A DNA stretch of 27,709 nucleotides from JBEATZ01 sp041178545 (GTDB lineage: Bacteria > Planctomycetota > UBA1135 > UBA2386), in the NCBI GenBank assembly GCA_041178545.1, contig JBEGVB010000114.1, positions 1 through 27,709 on the forward strand, given 5' to 3'. Both the position numbers and the translations under genes were made by a program. Of this stretch, positions 11,105 to 18,340 are shown one piece after another (position 1 is the stretch's first letter; the number at the start of each line of letters is the position of its first letter). The notes below the pieces were generated by a model. That model was not told where the DNA came from, made no database searches, and saw only the letters and a list, made by a program, of their open reading frames with translations.

Positions 11105-11747
11105 ACCGGTGCGCTGCGCCGCCCCACGCGAGCGGTGCGAGGTCGTAGGTCCCGGGTCCCAGTTGCAGGCGCAGCAGGTTCTCTGCGCCGACCACGGGTG
11201 GCTTGCCGTCGATGGTGAGGCGCCAGGTCGGGTCCCCTTCGCGTCCCAGCAGCAGCGGCGTCCCGGCGCGCAGGATCTCGCCTGCGGCCGTGGCACTCAC
11301 CACCACAGTGTGGGTCATCGCGTCGAGTTGCGCCACGCCGGCCTTGCCGGGTGCGACCTCGACCGTCGTGCCGACCGTCCACTCGGTGGCGGCAGTTGCT
11401 GCATCGCGGCTCGCGCGCAGGACGTACGTGCCCGCGGGGAGGGTCAGTTCGTGGCCGATGCGCGTGGCGGTCTGCATCGTGTCTTCCCAGGGCAGCCACT
11501 GCGCCAGGGTGAGGCGTGCGCCGTCGAGCACCGCGATGCCTGTCGCGACCCCCGGTTGGTGGCGTGCGTTGAGCACGGTGAGGGACACGGTGCCCGCCGG
11601 GCGCACGGGGTCGAGCACCGGCAGGGGCTCGGGCGGTGCGCCCACCGGTGGCAGCCGCTCGGGCAACGGGATGTCGCCGAGGGGCTTGGGCAGGACCGGC
11701 TCGGGCAGGTCGCGCTGCAGCGACGGCTTGGTGCCGGAGCCGAGCAA
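11058..11747 (-). CDS. Membrane-anchored or exported beta-sandwich protein of unknown function
   Basis: The frame from TTG 11747 gives 229 residues: a Pro-rich linker of about 45 residues and then two or three beta-rich segments with PAGTYVLRA and GPGTYDLAP motifs, typical of carboxypeptidase-regulatory-like or PEGA-type sandwiches. The same frame stays open upstream and encodes a strong hydrophobic helix (reading LFTLLGCLLLAAALAVGG) with no ATG, GTG or TTG before it. GAGG lies about six bases before an ATC codon at 11819-11817, so a rare ATC start giving an N-terminal anchor is possible. The gene follows the large repeat protein on the same strand and likely shares its transcript. The role is unknown, perhaps structural at the cell surface. 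Confidence 0.65.
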   Translation of the reverse strand: MLGSGTKPSLQRDLPEPVLPKPLGDIPLPERLPPVGAPPEPLPVLDPVRPAGTVSLTVLNARHQPGVATGIAVLDGARLTLAQWLPWEDTMQTATRIGHELTLPAGTYVLRASRDAATAATEWTVGTTVEVAPGKAGVAQLDAMTHTVVVSATAAGEILRAGTPLLLGREGDPTWRLTIDGKPPVVGAENLLRLQLGPGTYDLAPLAWGGAAHRFTVPARDEVRADFAR

Positions 11748-11883
11748 CAGCGAGTAGCCACCGACTGCGAGTGCAGCCGCGAGCAGCAGGCAACCGAGCA
11801 GGGTGAAGAGGGTGCGGATGGGAGACCTCGGCGGCGGATTGTGGGCCGCCGGGTCGTGCGGCGCCAGCGCGGCGCCGCGTCGG

Positions 11884-14800
11884 TCAGCGGCCGCCGCCGG
11901 AACCGGCGGGCTGTGCCTGCTTGCCCGGCTGCTGCTGTCCTTCCTGGGGCGCGGCCTGCTGGCCCGGGGCAGGCTGGGCGGGGGCCGACGGCTTGCCGGC
12001 CGTGACCTCGACGCGGTTGGCGCCGCCCGTGAGCACGACCTGCTGGGTCACGCGCTCGCGGCCACGGGTGTTGAGCACCAGCAGGTACGCGCCGGTGGGG
12101 ACCTGCTCGAAGCGGAACTTGTTGTCCTCGATGCGGCCGTTGAGGGCATTGCTGCCGCCACCGCCGCCGAAGCCACCGAACCCGCCGCGGCCACCGCGGC
12201 CGCCGGCGTTGAAGTCCGCGGGGACCTCGGTCGCTCCCGGGAGCAGCGACACGGAGCCGTTGAGTTGGGCAGGCTCCTCGCCGACCGGCATCGATACCAA
12301 GCCTTCCACCGAGCAGGTGCTCACCGCGACGTTGAAGGTGTTCTCGACGCGCGCAGCCACGTAGACCGGCTGCTTGTGCAGCTGGGTGCCGCCAAAGCCA
12401 CCGAAGCCGCCGCGGCCGCCGCCACCGCCGCGCGACGCACTCACGCGCAGCTCGTAGTTGCCCTCGGGCACGTTCTCGATGCGGTACTTGCCCTCGGCAT
12501 CGGTCTGGCCTGCGTAGGTCCGCGCCATGCGCTGGAACATCTGCGAGTTGTCGCCGCCGGTGTCGGCGGGCATGACCACCACGGACATGTTGCGCGCCGG
12601 GCTGCCGTTGTCGGTGACGATGCCGGAGACCACGCCCTTGTTGAGGTCGGCGAGTGCCACGTCGAACTCGACCATCTCGCCGCCGCGCACGACGACGTCG
12701 GCACCCAGCTGGCCGCTCATGAGCTGCGGGCCGATCTCGCGCATGAGCTCACCCATGCCGCCGCTGGAGGCGCGCACCGAGTAGGAGCCGGGGGCGAGGT
12801 TCTCCAGGCGGTAGGTGCCGTCGGGCTGGACCTGCGTGATGGGCTGGTTCTCGCGCAGCCGCATGGTCTGCTCGCCCGTGGGGATCGCCACGACGCTCAC
12901 GGGCTTCTCGGTCTTGACGTAGCCGATGACCTTGCCGGTGAGCACGCCCAGCTTGCCGAGGACCAGCGCCGAGTCGGCGAGGTCCTGCGCCAGCTGGAAG
13001 GGCTCGGTCGAGGCGACGTCGTAGCCCTCCATCGACCCGCTCAGGCGGTAGAGGCCGGGCGGCGCGTGCTCGATGGCGAAGTTGCCTTCAGGGTTGGTGC
13101 GCGCGTCGGCCACGCGGCTGCCCTGAGGTGCGAAGCGGCGGAACATGCGGCCCATGCGCTCGGCCTCCTGGCCGAAGTTGCCGAAGTTCATCCCCGCCGT
13201 CGGGTTGTTGGTGTCGACGGTGCGCAGCTCGACGAGTGCTCCTGCGACCGGGTTGCCGTCGGTGTCCTTGACCACGCCCGTGATCGTGAAGCCACGCTCG
13301 AGGTTGACGTTGACGAACGGCGCAGCGCCTTGGCGCAGCTCGATCTCTGCCGAACGGAAGCGGGTGTGGTCGGGCGACTGCAGCACGACGACGTACACGC
13401 CCTCCTGCAGGCCCGTCAGCTCGAACTTGCCCTCGGGGTGGTCCTCGGGCTTGCCGAGGTTGCCGCGTCCGCCGTTGAAGAAAGCCTCCATGCCCTGGGC
13501 GGCACCGTCCAGGTTCATGGTGACTGCGCCACCGTTGCCGCTGCCCAGCTCGATCTGGAAGGACTGACCCTGGCCGCCGCGCCCACGGCGCCCACCCTGG
13601 TCGGCGTTGTTGTTGCCGCGTCCGCCGCCGGCCTGCTCGTTGTTGTTGCCGCCGCGGGCACCGCGACCAGTCGGTTCGGCGGTGCCGCCGCCCTGGCCGC
13701 GCATGAAGTCACCCATCATGCCGCGGATGTCGCCCATCTGACCCATGTCGACGCCGCTCGCGCGCATGCGCTCGAACTCGGCCTGGAACCGCTCGCGCGC
13801 CTGCTGCCGGCCCTCGGGCGTGTTCATCTGGCCGGCCATCTCGCGGAACATCGACTCGAACTGGCTGCGCGGGTCGTTGGGGTCGACCGGGCGCGGCAGG
13901 TCGCGGACGCGCTGGGCCTGCACCGCGAACTTCGTCACCGGCTGGCTGGTGGGCACGTCCATGGCGATGCCCGTGATGCGCAGGCCGTCCTGCAGCGTGA
14001 TGTAGAGCGGGCCCGGCGTCTTCGACGGGTCCACGCCGCGCTGCTCGTGGTTGAGCATGTCCTTGGCGCGCACGGTCAGGTCGAGCTCGCTGCCGGGCAG
14101 GTGGTCGAGGGAGAACTCGCCTTTGGGATTGGTGCTGGTGCGGTGGTCGCGGCCGCCGCGGCGCTCGCGCAGGATCACCTCGGCGCCGGCGACCGGCTTT
14201 GCGGCCGCGTTGGACACGACGCCCGTGAGCACGAAGCCAGGACCCATGCGGATGTCCTCGATCGTGATCTCCTTCTCGTCCTCGACCACGATGGTGGGCG
14301 TGCGCGTGTCGGTGTGCTTGGTCGCGCGCGCGGTGATGCTCCACCCGCCTGCGTTGAGGTGCGGGATCTTGAAGAACCCGTTGTTGTCCGACTTGTACTG
14401 GGGCTCGGCGTTGCCGCTGCGGCCACCGCGGCCGCCGTTTGCCATCATGGCGAAGAAGGCCTGCGCGTCGCGACCTTCGCCGCTGAGGCGCAGCTCGGCC
14501 CCGGGCACCGCGGTGCCGGCCAGGTCGGTCACGCGGCCGACGATCGTGCCGCCGGCGAGGACCTTGAGGTCGCCCACGTCCATCTCGGCCAAGGCCTCGC
14601 CGAGATCCTTGTCGTGCCGCGCCGGCGCGTAGTCGGGGTGCTGCACGGCGAGGGAGACCCGCAGGCTGCGGAACATCTGGCCCTTGAAGGCAAAGCGCCC
14701 CTCGGCATCGGTCTTCACCGGCTCGGGGATGCGCCGCTGGCGGTCGCCGCCCGGACGGCCGCCGCGCTGCCCGCCGCGGCTGAAGTCGAGCTGGACCTGT

Positions 14801-15102
14801 GCATCGGCCACGGGACCGCCGGTGCGGTTCACCACGCGTCCGCGCAGCAGCACCTCGGTGCGGGGCTCGCTGGCATCGCCTGCGTTCTCCATCGCGACGG
14901 CCTCGCGGTCGAGGCCCATGGCGCCCGGGTTCTCGGTCTGTGCCGACTCGGCATCACCGGCCTCGGTCACCGCGACCTCGACCTCCTCGCCGGGCTTCCA
15001 CTCGCCCAGGCTCTCGTCGCCTGAGGAACTGGGCAGGAACAGCACGGTGGCCGCTGCGGTGAGCAACAGTCCGCCGAGGATGGCAAGGGTCTTCTGGGCC
15101 AT
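11884..15102 (-). CDS. Large exported carboxypeptidase-regulatory-like repeat protein
   Basis: The 1,072-residue protein starts at ATG 15102 with GAGAGA upstream; a further in-frame ATG at 15162 is less likely. A signal sequence or anchor (residues 1-24, AILGGLLLTAAATVLFL) is followed by about eight beta-sandwich repeats of the carboxypeptidase-regulatory/Cna-B type, recognised by G-x-V-x-D and PGSY or PEGNYEL motifs. The middle (about residues 430-540) is unusual: a helical Arg/Glu/Met-rich part and then an Arg/Gly/Asn-rich stretch with GGRGNNN-like units. Glycine-rich GGFGGFGG segments recur near the C-terminus, which ends in a Gln/Pro/Gly tail. Such repeats usually form extended stalks or surface structures. 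No enzymatic domain was seen. A low-complexity, GC-rich antisense frame covers the same region and is not a gene. Confidence 0.85.
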   Translation of the reverse strand: MAQKTLAILGGLLLTAAATVLFLPSSSGDESLGEWKPGEEVEVAVTEAGDAESAQTENPGAMGLDREAVAMENAGDASEPRTEVLLRGRVVNRTGGPVADAQVQLDFSRGGQRGGRPGGDRQRRIPEPVKTDAEGRFAFKGQMFRSLRVSLAVQHPDYAPARHDKDLGEALAEMDVGDLKVLAGGTIVGRVTDLAGTAVPGAELRLSGEGRDAQAFFAMMANGGRGGRSGNAEPQYKSDNNGFFKIPHLNAGGWSITARATKHTDTRTPTIVVEDEKEITIEDIRMGPGFVLTGVVSNAAAKPVAGAEVILRERRGGRDHRTSTNPKGEFSLDHLPGSELDLTVRAKDMLNHEQRGVDPSKTPGPLYITLQDGLRITGIAMDVPTSQPVTKFAVQAQRVRDLPRPVDPNDPRSQFESMFREMAGQMNTPEGRQQARERFQAEFERMRASGVDMGQMGDIRGMMGDFMRGQGGGTAEPTGRGARGGNNNEQAGGGRGNNNADQGGRRGRGGQGQSFQIELGSGNGGAVTMNLDGAAQGMEAFFNGGRGNLGKPEDHPEGKFELTGLQEGVYVVVLQSPDHTRFRSAEIELRQGAAPFVNVNLERGFTITGVVKDTDGNPVAGALVELRTVDTNNPTAGMNFGNFGQEAERMGRMFRRFAPQGSRVADARTNPEGNFAIEHAPPGLYRLSGSMEGYDVASTEPFQLAQDLADSALVLGKLGVLTGKVIGYVKTEKPVSVVAIPTGEQTMRLRENQPITQVQPDGTYRLENLAPGSYSVRASSGGMGELMREIGPQLMSGQLGADVVVRGGEMVEFDVALADLNKGVVSGIVTDNGSPARNMSVVVMPADTGGDNSQMFQRMARTYAGQTDAEGKYRIENVPEGNYELRVSASRGGGGGRGGFGGFGGTQLHKQPVYVAARVENTFNVAVSTCSVEGLVSMPVGEEPAQLNGSVSLLPGATEVPADFNAGGRGGRGGFGGFGGGGGSNALNGRIEDNKFRFEQVPTGAYLLVLNTRGRERVTQQVVLTGGANRVEVTAGKPSAPAQPAPGQQAAPQEGQQQPGKQAQPAGSGGGR

Positions 15103-15196
15103 GATGGGTCTCTCGATGCACGGTTGGCACGGTTGCTCCCAGAGGGGACCAACTGCTTCCACCGCAGCGCAGGGAGTGTACGCGAGTGCGCCGAGG

Positions 15197-15257
15197 ACCC
15201 CACCTCATGGGGGGTAACCTAGTTGCACCACGGGCCGCGGGCCGTCCCGCAGGCCCG
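15197..15257. repeat. Inverted repeats between the propeller and repeat-protein genes
   Basis: The 168-base gap (15103-15270) holds two small hairpins: ACCCC/GGGGT (15197-15201 and 15211-15215) and CGGGCC/GGCCCG (15238-15243 and 15252-15257). On the minus strand they lie just after the propeller gene stop and could weaken read-through, but neither has a T-run. A TACACT on the minus strand near 15175 could be a -10 box for the repeat protein, without a convincing -35. Confidence 0.3.
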
Positions 15258-15270
15258 GGCGCGGCGCCGT

Positions 15271-16632
15271 TCAGCGGGCGAGACGCACGGGCAGGGCGGG
15301 AGTCGTTCCCATGGCCAGGTCACTGGTTCGCACCACCACGGTCTGCGAGATGCAGTCGGGCAGCGGGAGGAGGGCAGGCAGGGCCACCTGCACCGATCCT
15401 GTCCCGTCGGCCGCGAGCGGGGCCAGCTGCCACAGGGCCCCCTGGGCGAGGGCCGGGTCCAGCATCAGCACCGAGTCGGAGAAGGGCTGGCGCACGGGGA
15501 GCTCTTCGGCGGGGGCCGTGCCGGGCGCGAGGCCCACGAGGGCGAAGCCGTTGGCAGGGCCTTGGTCCACGGCGATGCGCAGGGTGCCGCCGGAGAGCGT
15601 GGCGTTGGAACGGGCTCGCCGCGGCACCACCATGGTGACGTCGCTCGCGGCCACGAAGTCGGTGGCGAACACCAGCAGGCTGCCGCCCGAGCGCGGGGCG
15701 AACGGGTCGAAGGCCGGGCCGTTGGTGCGGCTCTCGCCGCCGTCGAACTGCAGGCCGCTGAAGTACGCGAACCCTTCGGGCCCGTTGGGCTGGAGCGACA
15801 CGAAGGTCTCGGGTGCCGTGACGCGCGTGCCGATCTCGGGGATCACCCTCACTTCGTTGAGGCCGTAGTCGACGAAGTAGAAATCGCCGTCCGTGTCCAT
15901 GGCGATGTCACCGGCGGAGTCGAGGCCGGAGTAGACGAACACGGCATTGTTCGGGCCGAGCTGCGAGCCTGGCGTGCCGAACACTGCGGCACCGACTGCA
16001 GCAGCAGGCCAACTCGCGACGTTCACGGCGCCGGGAGGCGGCGGGAACGTCAGTGGTGCGGTGGCGTAGACGAGGTTGCCCGAGCCGTCGCGCGTGAGCG
16101 GGCCCGAGGCGCCGGGCATCTGGCCGATCACCGAGGTCGCGCCGGTGGCGAGGTTGAGCGCGACGAGTTCGTTGTCGGGCGTGGCGAAGCCGCCGGTCTT
16201 GGCGGATACGAGCAGCGTCACGTTGTCCCAGAGCAGTGCGTCGAAGTTGAACGGGATGGTGGCGAGCACGTAGGGCTGGCTGCGGCCGCGCACGGGCACC
16301 CACCACACGTTGCCGTTGGTGCTCTCACCGAACACGACTGCGCTGGGGCCTGCCTGCACGAGGAACGAGGGGAACACGGGGCCCGAGGTGGTGTCGAGCG
16401 TGAGCAGCACGTCCTGGCGCGTGCCGGCCACGCGCACCAGCTGGCCACCGCGGAACACGACGATCGAGTCGTCCTCGAGCTTGATCACCAGCGAACTGGA
16501 GTCCGGCAGCGGGTTGGAGGCGCCGGTGTAGCCGGGGGCGATTTGGTAGGGGGTCTCGAAGCCACCGCGCTGGGCGGTGAGCGAACCGGTGAGCAGGGCC
16601 GCGGCAACGGCGGCGAGGTGGAGCAGTTTCAT
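15271..16632 (-). CDS. Exported beta-propeller protein, second gene after the cobalamin riboswitch
   Basis: The 453-residue protein begins MKLLHLAAVAAALLTGSLTAQ, a Sec signal peptide likely cleaved after residue 20 or 21. Residues about 25-320 consist of repeated strands with D-x-D-G-D and GNLVYAT-like turns, as in NHL/YncE-type propellers. Residues about 340-453 form a C-terminal beta-sandwich domain related to the one in the preceding gene. ATG 16632 has AAGG nine bases upstream. It follows the other propeller gene by 34 bases on the same strand, so it is probably on the same riboswitch-controlled transcript. No catalytic motif was seen. A ligand-binding role, possibly for cobalamin as in the BtuG surface propellers of Bacteroides, is inference from the riboswitch. 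Confidence 0.8.
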   Translation of the reverse strand: MKLLHLAAVAAALLTGSLTAQRGGFETPYQIAPGYTGASNPLPDSSSLVIKLEDDSIVVFRGGQLVRVAGTRQDVLLTLDTTSGPVFPSFLVQAGPSAVVFGESTNGNVWWVPVRGRSQPYVLATIPFNFDALLWDNVTLLVSAKTGGFATPDNELVALNLATGATSVIGQMPGASGPLTRDGSGNLVYATAPLTFPPPPGAVNVASWPAAAVGAAVFGTPGSQLGPNNAVFVYSGLDSAGDIAMDTDGDFYFVDYGLNEVRVIPEIGTRVTAPETFVSLQPNGPEGFAYFSGLQFDGGESRTNGPAFDPFAPRSGGSLLVFATDFVAASDVTMVVPRRARSNATLSGGTLRIAVDQGPANGFALVGLAPGTAPAEELPVRQPFSDSVLMLDPALAQGALWQLAPLAADGTGSVQVALPALLPLPDCISQTVVVRTSDLAMGTTPALPVRLAR

Positions 16633-16666
16633 GGTGTCGGACCTTGGTTGCGGAGGTGTTGCGCGC

Positions 16667-18013
16667 TCAGGGGAGCAGCTGGAGGGAGACGAGGGAACTG
16701 GAGGTGATGCCTGCTGCCGGCAGCAGCAGGGCGCCTTGGACCGTGAGCTGGAGGGCGAAGCCGCCAGGGTGGCTGAACGCGAGTTGCGCCACCCCGGATG
16801 CGTCGGCAGTGAGTGCCCTGGCCACGACCGGTGCAGCCGGGTCGAGGCCGAGCCAGAACGGCAGGCCGTCGACCACGGCAACGAGTTGTTCGCTGCGGGG
16901 CGGTGCGAGCGAGAAGGCGAGGAAGGCGGGCGCGCCCGGCGGCGCGGCACCGATGCGCAACGTGCCCGTGCCCGCACCCAGCGTGGTGCCTGGCAGCGCG
17001 TCGAGGCGCGGGCGCTGCGGGTGGATGCGTTCGACGCGGTACTCGGAGCTGAAGTCGCTGCTCGCGACGAAGAGTGCGCCTGCGTGTTCCTCGTGCAGCC
17101 ACGGGGCGAACGGCAGTGCTGCACCGGGCGCGAACTGGACCTGCAGGCCCGGTCGGCCGAGGGTGCACAGCGGCACCGGGTCGCGCACCGTGCTGCCAGG
17201 CAGCGTGCGCGACACGACGTTGGAGTTGGGGTCGGTCACGTGGATGCGGCCGCTGTCGTCCACCGCGAGGTCGTACGCGCCGTTCCAGCCGGTGGACACG
17301 GCATCGGCCTGCGCGGGGGTGACCGTGGTCCCGCTTGCCGCCGCCGCCTGCCACGTGGCCGCGGGGAAGCGCAGGATGCGCACGCTGCCGGGCAGCGGCG
17401 GCACCGCGGTGCCGATCTCTGCCACCAGCAGGTTGCCGCTGGCGTCGAGGCACAGCGGGCCCGAGGGGCCCTGCAGCTGCAGCAGCAACCGCGGCGCGGA
17501 GCCGGTGCCCAGGACCCACACGCCTGAGTTCGCCCCCGGCGCGGGCCAGGTGGGGTTGGCCGAGGCGAGCACCGTGCCGTTGGGTGCCGGGGCGAGGTCG
17601 AAGACGTTGGGCACGCCCTGGATCGTCACCATCGCACCCGAGGCGGTGTCGATCTGCTTGACGATGCCGCCCAACAGCGTGGCCACGAGGATCGACGACT
17701 GCGTGTCGGAGCGTGCCACTGCTGCGAGCACGTCACCTGCGGGCGCGGTCCACGCCGTGTTCCACGTGGCTGCGTTGGGGCGGTGGAACAGCGTGTTGCC
17801 GACCGCGAGGTAGTGGTGGCCCGTGGCCGGGTCGTGGGCGAAGCCGACCACGGACGGGGCCTGGCCCAGCTCCGTGAGCGCGGCCTGGGCGCCGAACCCG
17901 GGGGCGCAGGTGGCTGCACCCTGGGCACGGGCCTCGGGGGCCGCTGCCGCAAGGGCGAGCATGCAGACGGGCACGAGGCCTCGTCGGCGGGCACGGAGCA
18001 GGGACGCGAACAT
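16667..18013 (-). CDS. Exported beta-propeller protein directly after the cobalamin riboswitch
   Basis: The 448-residue protein has an Arg-rich N-terminus and hydrophobic core (residues 1-30, ending ARAQG), a typical Sec signal peptide. Residues about 45-320 carry repeated NHL-like units such as GPLCLDASGNLLVAE and YDLAVDDSGRIHVTDP, pointing to a six- or seven-bladed propeller. Residues about 330-448 form a beta-sandwich with LGAGTGTLRI and GVAQLAFS, similar in style to C-terminal domains of secreted planctomycete proteins. AAGGAA lies six bases before ATG 18013. The 70 bases upstream join it to a cobalamin riboswitch, so its expression should fall when B12 is plentiful. A cobalamin-binding or B12-saving role is the simplest inference; the sequence alone does not show binding. 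Confidence 0.82.
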   Translation of the reverse strand: MFASLLRARRRGLVPVCMLALAAAAPEARAQGAATCAPGFGAQAALTELGQAPSVVGFAHDPATGHHYLAVGNTLFHRPNAATWNTAWTAPAGDVLAAVARSDTQSSILVATLLGGIVKQIDTASGAMVTIQGVPNVFDLAPAPNGTVLASANPTWPAPGANSGVWVLGTGSAPRLLLQLQGPSGPLCLDASGNLLVAEIGTAVPPLPGSVRILRFPAATWQAAAASGTTVTPAQADAVSTGWNGAYDLAVDDSGRIHVTDPNSNVVSRTLPGSTVRDPVPLCTLGRPGLQVQFAPGAALPFAPWLHEEHAGALFVASSDFSSEYRVERIHPQRPRLDALPGTTLGAGTGTLRIGAAPPGAPAFLAFSLAPPRSEQLVAVVDGLPFWLGLDPAAPVVARALTADASGVAQLAFSHPGGFALQLTVQGALLLPAAGITSSSLVSLQLLP

Positions 18014-18056
18014 CGAGTTCCTTCGGTGTCTCTCGCACCGGTGGGAGAAGCGAGCA

Positions 18057-18079
18057 GGCGCGCCGCGCGGCGGTGCGCC
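18057..18079 (-). promoter_or_regulatory. Candidate riboswitch expression-platform hairpin
   Basis: On the minus strand GGCGC plus GCC pair with GGC plus GCGCC around a GCGC loop, with a three-base ACC bulge. The 5' side of this hairpin (GCGCACC, 18078-18072) is also complementary to GGTGCGC at 18240-18234 at the 5' edge of the aptamer. The two structures exclude each other, as expected for a switch. There is no T-run after the hairpin, so simple intrinsic termination is not supported. Confidence 0.45.
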
Positions 18080-18082
18080 TCC

Positions 18083-18240
18083 TCCGTGCAGATGTTCTGA
18101 CTCCCGGATCGTCCTACTCTCCGCACCTTCCCGCGGCCGTCGACGAGACGGTCACAGTGGTTCGAGCGGATTTCGTCCTCGGTCACAGCTGCGGGACAGC
18201 GCCGGATTCGCACCGGCTTCCCTGCACGGACATGCGCACC
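18083..18240 (-). promoter_or_regulatory. Cobalamin (B12) riboswitch
   Basis: Read on the minus strand, the region shows the cobalamin aptamer landmarks in order: GGGAAGCCGGTG, GAATCCGGCGC, TCCCGCAGCTGTGA, then AACCACTGTG (the B12-box partner region), GCGGGAAGG, GAGTAGGACGATC and GTCAGAACATCTGC. A perfect eight-base closing helix is formed by TCCGTGCA (18230-18223) and TGCACGGA (18090-18083), and seven further pairs can extend it. Cobalamin riboswitches usually repress B12 synthesis or transport genes when adenosyl- or hydroxocobalamin binds. Here the gene 70 bases downstream encodes an exported beta-propeller. The divergent gene on the plus strand is not in the same transcript. Confidence 0.93.
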
Positions 18241-18266
18241 CTAGCCCGACCGGGTGGGTCGCGCAA
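18238..18266 (-). promoter_or_regulatory. Weak promoter candidate for the riboswitch operon
   Basis: On the minus strand TTGCGC (18266-18261) and TAGGGT (18243-18238) are 17 bases apart, placing a start of transcription near the 5' edge of the aptamer. Each hexamer matches the sigma70 consensus at only three positions, so position is the main support. Confidence 0.3.
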
Positions 18267-18340
18267 GCCGCGACGCGCGCATGCAGCTTCGGTCCGCCGC
18301 GGTTGCGAGGGTGCGCGCCATCACCTATCACCGCCCCCCG

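Noticed and set aside
10187..11148. Alternative frames within the DUF1444-like gene
   Set aside because: They are Arg/Ala-rich shadow frames; only the frame starting at GTG 10187 shows a membrane segment and family-like motifs.
13600..13700. Repeated GGRGNNN coding units as a CRISPR or tandem DNA repeat
   Set aside because: The units vary in length and sequence, lie in frame within a coding region and have no spacers.
11803..15024. Long plus-strand open frame (about 1,070 codons) opposite the repeat protein
   Set aside because: It is Ala/Leu/His/Val-rich with no domain, signal or ribosome site, as expected for the antisense of GC-rich coding DNA; the minus strand has a signal peptide and clear repeats.
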